Origin: Turritopsis dohrnii
Lineage: Eukaryota; Cnidaria; Hydrozoa; Anthoathecata; Oceaniidae
DNA: 64,000 nucleotides
Assembly (NCBI GenBank): GCA_027922465.2
Contig: BQMF02000046.1
Coordinates: forward strand, 372,001-436,000
Direction of reading: 5' to 3'
Of this stretch, positions 23,701 through 33,450 are shown piece by piece; position 1 is the first letter of the stretch; every line of letters starts with the position of its first letter. The position numbers and the translations under genes were made by a program. Below the pieces are notes generated by a model. It saw only the letters and a list, made by a program, of their open reading frames with translations. It did no database searches and was not told the DNA's origin.

Positions 23701-24876
23701 TAAAGATAGACGTAACCAATGTCAATGAGAAACTATACATTTCCAGCCATTGTGGTTATAAACTTATATATACTATCAGGAAACATTGATTCAAAGATAT
23801 CTTCAGTTATCATTCATTTGAAAGGCCCATTCAGTGTTTTTGGCAAAGTTTGGAAGATACCTGTATTTCTTGTTGGTTCGACTTCTTCATGCTTTTGAAA
23901 GAACCCATTTTTTATTAGATATATAATTTTATTCAGGCTACTTTTACAATTGTCGGTGTCAGAAATTTTTGAGTCAGTACTTATGTATGAAAGAACTGAA
24001 AATTAGTGATTCATAAAGCATTTTGTTTTATCTTGTTATCATTTTGTTTTATCTCTTTTTCATCTCTGTCTCATGTTCACAAAATCAAATCCTTGAATAC
24101 ACCAGACTATCAAACCAAACCTCGTTTTGATTCTCTATATTGTGACATGCCAATTACTTGATAATGCATTTTTTGTAACTGAAAGATGCTATTGGCCTAT
24201 TTGTGACATTTTTCAAATATTACCGCATAATATCAAATTACCATATCAAAATGAGTTGGGGAATATGGCTAGTAAAATTTTGTCACTTGAAATAATGCGG
24301 GGAAAGGTCTTGAATCGCGGTATAATTAAAAGATACATTGTATTGATAGGAACTGTTGCATTAGTTTTTTGAGAAAACCAACAAAAATAACTTTTCCATC
24401 CCCTTTGATATGGATGCGCGTTCACGCACACTGTTACGAATTCAATTCGCTCGTCGAATTTGTGGTACGAAAATCCAGTTTTCATGCATTCCATATTTTG
24501 GCTGACGAACGGGTGATTTTATGCACCAACCTGACAGATCGGCACACACTCTTGTTTATACATTCTTTTCCATTGCTTGAAAACATGTACGTAAAACGTC
24601 TTGTAAGGCCCGAAACACACCATAACTTTTTGAGTCTTTGCATTTTGCCGTGAGTTTTTGCCGTGAGTTTTTGCCGTGAGAATTTGCCGTGAGAATTTGC
24701 CGCCAGAATTTGCCGTGAGTTTTTTATTTGTGTAGTTCTTTTTCTTTTATATGCATTTCAATTTTATTTGTATGTTATTCTTTCTTATTTGTGAACATTT
24801 CCTTTTTGTTTGTATTATTTTCTTTTTTCTGTATGTTTCTTTTGTTTGTATCGTGTGAGAGTTATGGGCTTCCGTA
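20710..24876. mobile_element. 4.2-kb TIR transposon with 6-bp TSD, non-autonomous
   Basis: Ends TACGGAAGCCCATAACTCTC (20710) and its exact reverse complement at 24876 (22-bp perfect TIRs), flanked by TTTAAC at 20704-20709 and 24877-24882. Removing the element and one TTTAAC restores the Helentron frame (DTVKSFIAKDEGFHF). Inside each end is an array of CGGCAAATTCTCA-like units (five at 20909-20977; six inverted at 24645-24722), probably transposase-binding sites. No transposase frame was found. Ends starting TA with a 6-bp TSD could fit the IS3EU superfamily, but that is a guess. Confidence 0.85.
22380..23145 (-). repeat. Direct repeat inside the TIR transposon with an exon-like core
   Basis: 22380-22760 and 22770-23145 are diverged direct repeats. 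On the minus strand each holds the stretch encoding VFGKELTNEITNAIESYWSK and MLAG followed by GTATAATT. The first copy is open and bounded by possible splice sites, while the second has indels. It may be a captured exon copied twice; the source gene is not recognised. Confidence 0.4.
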
Positions 24877-25388
24877 TTTAACAGTATCAGAAAAACTACT
24901 AAACAACATACCAGCCGTCAAATGGCTTGAACTGACTTTTTTCATAGCAACATTAATTTGGCTATTCAAATTCAGTTGTAAAACAACAGAAAGAGCATAA
25001 AAAATATAATCAGAATCAGAAGCAAACTTCTGTTTGTAATTCAATAAACGTTGATTAAAATATTTGGTGGGCTGAGTTTGACATCTCGCTCAACTCTGTA
25101 ACCATACTTCCCGGTAGGAAATAAAAACGGATGAGAAAACTCTTCACATTTTTAATCCAATAAAATTGAAATTGGTTTAACAGCCTCCCCTGGTGCAAGA
25201 ATAACATTTTCAGGTTGGGGTATGTTAGAAAGAAGCATGGTTTCTGTAGCACCTACTCTATACTTATCTAAAGGGTTATCCGATTCCTCAATATCAGCAG
25301 GACTGTTTTCAATGGGTATATCAATAGGTTCAGTCAGAGACAGAAGATTAGCTGGTATTTGACCGATGTCAATTGCAATATCATGATA
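24877..25388 (-). pseudogene. Helentron Rep N-terminal region
   Basis: Continues the Helitron_like_N domain upstream of the 4.2 kb insert: ENVILAPGEAVKPISILLD, then CEEFSHPFLFPTGKYGY, then NYKQKFASDSDYIFYAL and INVAMKKVSSSHLTAGML. A TAA codon sits at 25152-25154, directly after ILLD. One A is missing near 25061-25066 (SPPKYFN expected), shifting the frame. At its upstream edge it joins the DUF6570 region once the short-Helitron array (25389-27550) is removed, reading ENNRLYHDIAIDIGQ. Confidence 0.8.
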
Positions 25389-25569
25389 TCTATATATTAA
25401 TAGCCGATTCTCTGTTTGTTTGTTTGTTTGTTTGTTTGTTTGTTTGTTTGTAAGTCACGCAAAATGGTAGATTGAGTTGTGAAAGTGACTATTTTATTTT
25501 ATTTTGTGCGACGTCAGTGTGAAACCATTGTATTGAGACCCTAATCGAATGCGACGTTTAGGGAAAAAA
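25389..25569 (+). mobile_element. Short Helitron H1, 5' fragment
   Basis: Begins TCTATATATTAATAGCC directly after an A (25388), as canonical Helitrons do, then (TTTG)n and TAAGTCACGCAAAATGG. It stops after TTTAGGGAAAAAA where H2 begins; its own 3' end is missing. Confidence 0.8.
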
Positions 25570-26578
25570 TCTATATATTAATAGCCGATTCTCTGTCTGT
25601 CTGTCTGTTTGTTTGTTTGTTTGTTTGTTTGTAAGTCACGCAAAATGGTAGATTGAGTTGTGAGCGAAATTATTTCTTTTTTTGTGTGCGACGTGAGTTC
25701 GAAGCAAATACATTGCAACCCCAATCGAACGTGACTTTTTTTGGCTGATGAACTAATAGGAATAACGTTTTGTTTTTATCATTATTGTTAGTTTTATATT
25801 CCACATTGACTTGGCTTTGAAAACAGTACATCAACTAAATACAAAGTCACTAACTGATTAAATATTTTGGACAAAAAGCAGCAGTGGCAGAACGTGGCAG
25901 CATATGTGTTCGGTTTGCCACTAACTCTTGCCTGACTGTCTGAGACGGGTGAACTTTTTTTTTGAGCAATCAAAATGTTTAAAAACCGATAGGTAAAAAA
26001 AGAGTATCCAAAACAAAATGTTTTTTTTTTTTTTTTGCTTTTCTTTTAATAAATTAATTTCTTCTTTTAATTGTTAAGCGTTCTGATCGAACGTTTTTTT
26101 ATTCTATTTATTCATTTAGCACGTGCCTTTTTTCTCTCCTCCGTGTGAACTTTTTAAGAAGAGAAACCATTTTCCCCCTGTTTGATAGCACCCATGTTAG
26201 AGCGCGTAACGTTTTTAAAACAAAAGCTAATAAAAAGTTTTTTTCTCTCTACGTTTTGAGTGCATTGTTGTACTGATAAACGATTGTTTTAAAAAACACA
26301 TGAAATTTGGGTTTTTTTGGAACCATTGTTTAAACTGATATTTGATATTTGATTTCAAATCTGCCTGTAGGATAACTGACGTTTTTTTCGAGTCCGCGAT
26401 ACAGGCGATGGGGTGACAAAAAATTTGGGTCTAATTTTTTTGGGAGGGGTCTGTGACGTCATCAAAATCTTTGAAGAATGATAGCTCTGTAACGGTTGAT
26501 CGTAGCGGAACGATCCCATACATTTTTTTAATCAGTTTTTCGAGCATGGGCGGCGAGCGACGCCGCCTTGGCGGCTAG
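25570..26578 (+). mobile_element. Short non-autonomous Helitron H2
   Basis: 1,009 bp from TCTATATATTAATAGCC to CTAG. The 3' end has a hairpin (arms GGCGGCG and CGCCGCC, loop AGCGA) ending 11 bases before CTAG, the canonical Helitron signature. The first two thirds match H5-H7; the last third (GACGTCATCAAAAT region) matches H3/H4, so it appears chimeric. Confidence 0.85.
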
Positions 26579-27055
26579 TCTATATATTAATAGCCGATTC
26601 TCTGTTTGTTTGTTTGTTTGTTTGTTTGTTTGTAAGTCACGCAAAATGGTAGATTGAGTTGTGAAAGTGACTATTTTATTTTATTTTGTGCGACGTCAGT
26701 GTGAAACCATTGTATTGAGACCCTAATCGAATGCGACGTTTAGGGAAAATTATCTCGGTAACCAATAGGGATAACTGACGTTTTTTGGGGTCCGCGATAC
26801 AGGCGATAGAGTGACGAAAAATTTGGGTCTAATTTTTTTGGGGGACGGGTCTATGACGTCATCAAAATTTTGATCGACGATATCTCCGAAACGGTTGATC
26901 GTAGGAAAACGATCCCATACATTTTTTTGATCAGTTTTTCGAGCTCTGCAACATGGGCACACTTATTATTGGTAAATCCTTAATTTTATTTTTCGTGAAC
27001 CCAACGCATACTGAAGGTGGACATGGGCGGCGAGCGACGCCGCCTTGGCGGCTAG
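26579..27055 (+). mobile_element. Short non-autonomous Helitron H3
   Basis: 477 bp, starting TCTATATATTAATAGCC with no gap after the CTAG of H2 and ending with the same hairpin and CTAG. No coding capacity. Confidence 0.88.
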
Positions 27056-27550
27056 TCTACATATTAATAGCCGATTCTCTGTTTGTTTGTCTGTAAGTCA
27101 CGCAAAATGGTAGATGTGAACTGCGAAAGAAATCGGGGAGTCAGCAATGTAAGATCACACATAAATTATTTCTCTTTTTGTGCGCGACGTCAGTGTGAAA
27201 CCATTGCATTGAGACCCTAATCGAATGCGACGTTTAGGGGAAATTATCTCGATAACCAATAGAGATAACTGACGTTTTTTGGGGTCCGCGATACAGGCAA
27301 TGGGGTGACTAAAAATTTGGGTCTAATTTTTTGGGGGGACGGGTCTGTGACGTCATCGAAATCTTTGAACGATGATATCTCCGTAACGGTTGATCGTAGC
27401 GGAACGATCCCATACATTTTTTTTATCAGTTTTTCGCGCTCTACAACATGGGCACACTTATTATTGCCAAATCCTTAATTTTAGTTTTCTTGAACCGAAC
27501 GCAGGCCGAAGGTGGACATGGGCGGCGAGCGACGCCGCCTTGGTGGCTAG
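27056..27550 (+). mobile_element. Short non-autonomous Helitron H4
   Basis: 495 bp, close relative of H3, starting TCTACATATTAATAGCC directly after H3. The last bases before CTAG read GGTGG instead of GGCGG. The base after CTAG is T (27551); together with A at 25388 this gives the A|T target of the whole H1-H4 array. Confidence 0.88.
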
Positions 27551-28178
27551 TAGTCGATTATTTTCTTTGAGGTATTGTAGGGCAGCTCTAACCTTTTCAG
27601 GCGATACAGCTTCAAAGAGGTAAGCTAACTTATGTTTAAGTTTTAACATAACAATGCCATTACTATCAGCTCCTTGTGGCAATGTATTTGCTACATTGGC
27701 AGTATCTATTGGAACATTACAAATACTGCCTTTTATTTTTGGCATTTGCCCTTTTGGCATAATTGCTACTTTTTTAAATAAAATTCTTCTGGATATGATA
27801 ACCTTCTCAAGACGGTTTAAGTTGACTAAATCATTTGGAAAGTCATATATCTGAAGTTTATTCCAAACAGCTTGGGCAGGAATTTCAGATTTTAATAGTT
27901 TTTTGTGACATGTAAGACATATGTAAAGCTTTCCATCATAACTTATTACCTCATGATAAAAATTAAAAATCTTATTGTCATACTTCTCCCTGCTGAAAAC
28001 TACAACAGATCTGCGATAAAGGCAGCGATTACAAACTACGCATAATGAAGAATGGGCCTTCACGTATCATTGCAGTAAATTTGGCTATCCTTTCAATGGA
28101 GCTTTGGTCAGGTTTACCACATAAGCCTTGAGCTTTTTTACTGCTTCTAGCAATTACTGCATTTGAGTAATCAAGTCG
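27551..28178 (-). pseudogene. Helentron DUF6570-type region
   Basis: Precedes the Rep domain in many Helitron polyproteins. Visible: CVVCNRCLYRR and CLTCHKKL, two Cys pairs forming a likely zinc site; IPAQAVWNKLQIYDFP; IKGSICNVPID; and AALQYLKENNRLL at the edge of the short-Helitron array. Upstream, IERIAKFTAMIREGPFFI should join CVVCNRC directly, but one extra base near 28046 shifts the frame. Role in transposition unknown. Confidence 0.75.
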
Positions 28179-28183
28179 CCTTT

Positions 28184-29392
28184 TTAATTTAATGGCATTA
28201 TCTTCAGGAGTTCTAAAGATTTCCTTACGTCTTTCATATTTTCTCTTTTTGATCTGATCATGTTTCGGAGAACCATGTATTTCTGTATACCACGCTTTCT
28301 CTTTTTGATCTGATCATGTTTCGGAGAACCAATTATTTCTGTATACTTATCACACTTTCCCTTTTTATATGCATCATGTTTAGGAGTACCAATCATTTGT
28401 GCATACTTACCACGATTAGCCAGTTTAATTTCATCATGTTTTTGAGTTCCAATAATTTGAGCAAAATGCACTTTGTTTAATTTTTTTTTCCGGTTTTTAT
28501 TGATAGAATCTAAAATCTTTGAGGAATCAATATTACCCTTAACTTTTATATACTGCATTTCAAATTGCATATTTTCAAAACCTGAAAAATGTTTTGCATA
28601 TTCAGTCCTAATGTAGGTTTGAATATCATTTAGAGACTTAAAAGACAAAAGAACTGATTTGCCATCATTAACAAAGCCTCCACTTTCATTACGGCTGTGT
28701 GAATCAAATAAAAAAAATGATTTTTTGGTCCATATTAAAGCAAAGCTAAATCCTCCTGTCATAAAAATAAGGCCATTACCAATATCACCACTTAAATTGT
28801 GATTTTCAAAGATATCTCTTTGTCCTAGCAGTCCAAAATAATATATAAGTTTTTTTATCTCAACAGAGCTGTTTTCCATCTGTATGTTGCATGGCAATTC
28901 TTCCATTGTCAGTGGCTGATCAATTCCTAATTGTTTAAACATCTCATCACCATTTTCTAACACGTAATCTAAGTCAAAGGATTTCCATACTGAAACCTTT
29001 TTAATTGTTGAAAAGCAAATAGCGTACAGTGCCATATACATACATTGAATACCAGCAGTACTACCAAATTTGAAGTCTCCTTGATGGAAAGATCCCAACA
29101 CAACTTTGTGAAGAAATTGTGATGCAGGGGGACCTGGGTTACATTCAACATCGCCAGCTAATAATAAAAGCGACAACTTCAAAAATGCCACATTTACATT
29201 AAACTTCAGTGTCAGAATATAAAAAAATATCATACACAATTGGATGAATATCAGAAAATTATTTAAATTAGAGTCATCCCAATCCTGAAGATAAACAGAG
29301 GTACCACTTTCCCTTATTCTACTGGAAGAGAAACAACCTACCCTCACCCTATAGTCCTTTTCTTCTAAACTTATCATTTCACAGCAGAGCAC
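28184..29392 (-). pseudogene. Helentron N-terminal protein: 2A-like motif, C76-like cysteine protease, 20-residue repeats
   Basis: Residues 44-78 are strongly hydrophobic and lead into GDVECNPGP (80-88), a 2A-like ribosome-skipping motif that would release the downstream part as a separate product. Next comes a papain-fold protease: Gln103, Cys117 in AGIQCMYMAL and Asp230-x-His232 in FLFDSHSR, the Gln-Cys-(Asp-x-His) spacing of the herpesvirus tegument deubiquitinase family (peptidase C76). OTU-type proteases occupy this place in some Helentrons. Residues 309-368 are three 20-residue repeats, consensus KYAQIIGTPKHDxxKKxK; a fourth is out of frame after a one-base change near 28288. Restoring that frame runs on into the DUF6570 region. 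Start taken at the first Met, 29392; an upstream exon is possible. Confidence 0.75.
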
Positions 29393-31637
29393 AACCTTTT
29401 AAACCAAAATTAACTGAACAGTTTAACAGTAAACTTAACCTAAATTGACTAAGTAACCAGTAACTTTATAAAACCAACGTAAACAGCATACCATTTGATT
29501 CATACCAGAGTAGAATAAGCACTGAATATAAACAGCAGTGAGTAATCCTGGCACAAATTTAAAAGTCACTTATTGCGGCTCCTTTTGCCTTCTTCACTCG
29601 TGCACGGAGATTAAGTCTTTGGAAGTCCGGGGGTACAAAAACAAACTAATTATAAACAGTTTATTTTTAAAAAGTAGTTTATATTCATAAAATGAAACAC
29701 TATCAGCACATAAAACGTCAAAGTGAAAAAGGAAAGCCGCAAAGCAAATCTTATTTGCAAATTTTAAACACAGTTCATCAGAATCAAAATATGTACCTCC
29801 TGACTCAACTAGCCTCCAGAGCAGATGGTACAAAATCGAGGCTAAGTGTGCAAAAGTTTCCTGATGACGACAACGACCGCGAAAGGTGTAAACCAACATA
29901 TCACACTACTCCGTAAGTGTGATTTAAAAAGTAGATGTCTTTATTTTATAGATGTCTTTATTTAGCATTTCCAAACCATCATGCTTATCTCATCATTTTT
30001 AGTAAACATTTTGTAAGTGATGAGGATGAGAATATCTTATCGACACAGCAAAAAGACACAAACTTCCTTAGGTAATGGGCAAGTTCATTGTGAATTCACG
30101 CGGATAAAATAGTTCACAATAACAATTCACTCGTATAAAATAGTTGTAAGTAAAACTAGCATGTAGCTTTAGCTAAAAATGCCCCCGCGCTCAACTATCC
30201 AATTTGTACACACAGAAAGCTATACATTGCAAGATATACAACGGAAATAAAAACAAATTTTTGTCTGAAAACAAATGTTTTGGTTTATTGTGGGCCTGGT
30301 AAGTGGCATACTTATATTTCGATAAGGCCAGCTTTTTGGGAAGCCTCAAAGCTGCACAACACTCACTCAAAATCGTTTTAGAACTGTCTTGCAAGATGAG
30401 TAGCATTGAGGCTCCAGCAATAGCACTTGTAACTTTTAATGCATCGAGACAGGCATAAAATAACCCCCTTCATTCAAAGGTTGACATGGTGGCATCAATT
30501 GAACTTCAGGACAATCTCGATAATTGCGGTACTTCAAAACCACTTTGGAATATGCAAACTAAATAGATCTAAACTTAAACAGATGTTACTAAAACTTAAA
30601 CTTAAACAGATGTTGCTTTTTGTCATCTCCTAAGCCTAAGTTACACTGATGTTAATATACCTTTCAAAAAGTGTAAATAAGGCTTAACAAGTAATATCAG
30701 AAAGTATTTGCTACAAACAAAAGAAATGTGTGATATACGTATTTTATAATCAAAATAAGATTTGTTAAAGAAATTATGTAAGAGCCAAAAGAAAAAAAAA
30801 CTTTTTCAAAAAAAATTAAAGCGAAAAATCCATTAGGACTTTACGTTTCAAACTTTAATTCAAAACAAAAAATAGCCAACGTTTACATAAAAAAACAAGA
30901 AAAGAAATTTCAACAAGTTTTATTGATCATGATCACACTTGTGGAGGACAGTTAAAGAAGAAAAGCACGAAGAACAAGAATTTGTAATCTGGTTTTCTTG
31001 CATACACAGAAATCCAATTAAAATGGCAAGATCCGCCAAAAACCATTGAATAAAATCTATTGAATGAAAGATTTAGAGCTAAAACATATACAAAAATAAA
31101 ATGTATGGTTGGCAAAATTTCAGATTTCATGATGTGCTTCAAAATCCTTGTTGTTCACTTCACTAAAATAACGCAAAAGAAATATAAAAAATGTTTTAAT
31201 TTTAGCATACGAACTTCCTAAATAACATAGTATAATATAATAATAAACTAGGAAAGAGATACGAAAAAACATTCTGTCTCCCACTTACAGTACCATATTT
31301 TGATATGGGAAAAAGGCAAAATCAGCTAATAATTGTATACCACCGTGTAACATCAACACGAAAAGCTGGAGGATGATGAGGATGATGAAGAAGAAGAATA
31401 AAATCGGAAACTGACATTGGCCTATGTCGTGAAACTACTATGCCTCCTCGCTCGCTTAAGCTCCCTGCGTGGGCAAAAACAAACAGTATTAAACTGATTC
31501 ACAATAAATTAAAGTTATACAAAGACTCATCAAGAAAAAGACTTTCCATGAAAATTTTAAAAATCCTTTTGCCGATTAAAAATGTTTATTTGGGCAAACA
31601 ACTTTATGCAGAAAAGTATAACCATAAGCATATTTGT
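29393..31637. other. No gene recognised
   Basis: Lies upstream of the Helentron coding line. I looked for a Helentron 5' end and found none. There are a few short tandem duplications (30590-30615). Frames at 29594-29916 on both strands have no recognisable features. Confidence 0.45.
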
Positions 31638-31699
31638 TTAGCTGGATGATCGAAAAATCCAAGCGTAAATCTTTTTGCCGAATTTTTCACCAGGAAGTA
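31638..31699 (-). pseudogene. Downstream part of an unrecognised coding region split by Helitrons
   Basis: Removing the Helitron array 31700-34776 joins this piece to 34777-35080 at an A|T site. The frame then continues through SASFK into ILPGEKFGKKIYAWIF and ends at TAA 31638-31640. See the entry at 34777. Confidence 0.4.
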
Positions 31700-32581
31700 T
31701 CTATATATTAATAGCCGATTCTCCGTCTGTTTGTTTGTTTGTTTGTCTGTCACGCAAAATGGTAGATTGAGTTGTGAGCGAAATTATTTCTTTTTTTGTG
31801 TGCGACGTGAGTCCGAAACAAATACACTGCAACCCCAATCGAACGTGACTTTTTTTGGCTGGTGAACCAATAGAGATAACGTTTTGTTTTTATTATTATT
31901 GTTAGTTTTATATTCCAAGGACCACCGTTGACTTGGCTTTGAAAACAATACATCAACTAAATACAAAGAAACTAACTGATTAAACATTTTGGACAAAAAG
32001 CAGCAGTGGCAGAACGTGGCAGCATGTTCGGTTTGCCAGTGTATCCTAACGCTTTCGTGACTGTCTGAGACGGGTGAACTTTTTTTCGAGCAATCAAAAT
32101 ATTTAAAAACCGATAAAAAAAGAGAATCATGAAACAAAATATTTTTTTTTGCTTTTCTCTTAATAGTTGTCTTAATTTCTTTTAATCGATTTCTTTTAAT
32201 CTATTTTATTTTATATCAGATCGAACGTTTTTTATTCACTTTATTCATTTAGCACGTGCCTTTTTTTCTTTCCTCCCGTGTGATCTTTTTAAGAGGAGAA
32301 ACCATCCCCCCCCCCCCCCCCCCCCCTTACGTTTGATAGCACCCATGTTAGAGCGCGTAACTTTTTTTAAAAAAAAGTTAATAAAAAGTTGAAGTTTTTA
32401 TACGTTTTAAGTGTATTGTTACACTGATAAAAGATTGGTTTTACCAGAGGTTGTGACTTCGAATCTGCTTCTGGTTGAGCTAAAGTTGTACGAGCCGTTT
32501 ACAAGGAAATTTGACATTTATTGATACCGTGATACAGAGCAGGTGGACATGGGCGGCGAGCGACGCCGCCTTGGCGGCTAG
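31700..32581 (+). mobile_element. Short non-autonomous Helitron H5
   Basis: 882 bp, TCTATATATTAATAGCC to CTAG, preceded by A, with the terminal hairpin. It carries a 21-base C-run (32306-32326) where H6, H7 and H2 have about five C, so the run is an expansion within this unit. Confidence 0.88.
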
Positions 32582-33450
32582 TCTATATATTAATAGCCGA
32601 TTCTCCGTCTGTTTGTAAGTCACGCAAAATGGTAGATTGAGTTGTGAGCGAAATTATTTCTTTTTTTTGTGTGCGACGTGAGTTCGAAATAAATACATTA
32701 CAACCCCAATCGAACCTGACTTTTTTTGACTGGTGCACCAATAGAGATAACGTTTTGTTTTTATTATTATTGTTAGTTTTATATTCCAAGGACCACCGTT
32801 GACTTGGCTTTGAAAACAATACATCAACTAAATACAAAGAAACTAACTGATTAAACGTTTTAGACATAAAAGCAGCAGTGGCAGAACGTGGCAGCATGTG
32901 CGGTTTACCAGTGAATCCTAACGTATCCTTGCCTGACTGTCTGAGACGGGTGAACTTTTTTTCGAGCAATCAAAATGTTTAAAAATTGATAGGTAAAAAA
33001 AGAGTATCATGATACAAAATATTTTTTTTTTGTTTTTGTCTTAATAGTTGTCTTAATTTCTTTTAATCGATTTCTTTTAATCTATTTTTATCAGATCGAA
33101 CGTTTTTTTTTATTCACTTTATTCATTTAGCACGTGCCTTTTTTTTTCTCCTCCCGTGTGATCTTTTTAAAAAGAGAAACCATTTCCCCCTGACTTTTGA
33201 TAGCACCCATGTTAGAGCGCGTAACTTTTTTAAAACAAAAGCTAATAAAAAGTTGAAGTTTCCTCTCTCTACGTTTTGAGTGTATTGTTACACTGATAAA
33301 AGATTGGTTTTACCAGAGGTTGTGACTTCGAATCTGCTTCTGGTTGAGCTAAAGTTGTACCAGCCGTTTACAAAGAAATTTGACGTTTATTGATACCGTG
33401 ATACAGAGCAGGTGGACATGGGCGGCGAGCGACGCCGCCTCGGCGGCTAG
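32582..33450 (+). mobile_element. Short non-autonomous Helitron H6
   Basis: 869 bp, begins at the base after the CTAG of H5 and ends with hairpin and CTAG. Short open frames in H5-H8 are shared accidents of their common sequence, not genes. Confidence 0.88.

Larger units (their letters stand above)
16491..29392 (-). mobile_element. Decayed autonomous Helentron/Helitron with nested insertions
   Basis: Minus-strand order: 2A-like motif and C76-like protease, 20-residue repeats, DUF6570 region, Helitron Rep with HUH motif, PIF1-type helicase, AP-endonuclease-like domain. The endonuclease and the protease are marks of the Helentron branch. The coding line is cut by a 4.2 kb transposon, an array of short Helitrons and a small inverted-repeat insert, and carries at least three nonsense codons and several one-base frameshifts. 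The true ends of the element were not identified; the limits given are those of recognisable coding sequence. Confidence 0.8.
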
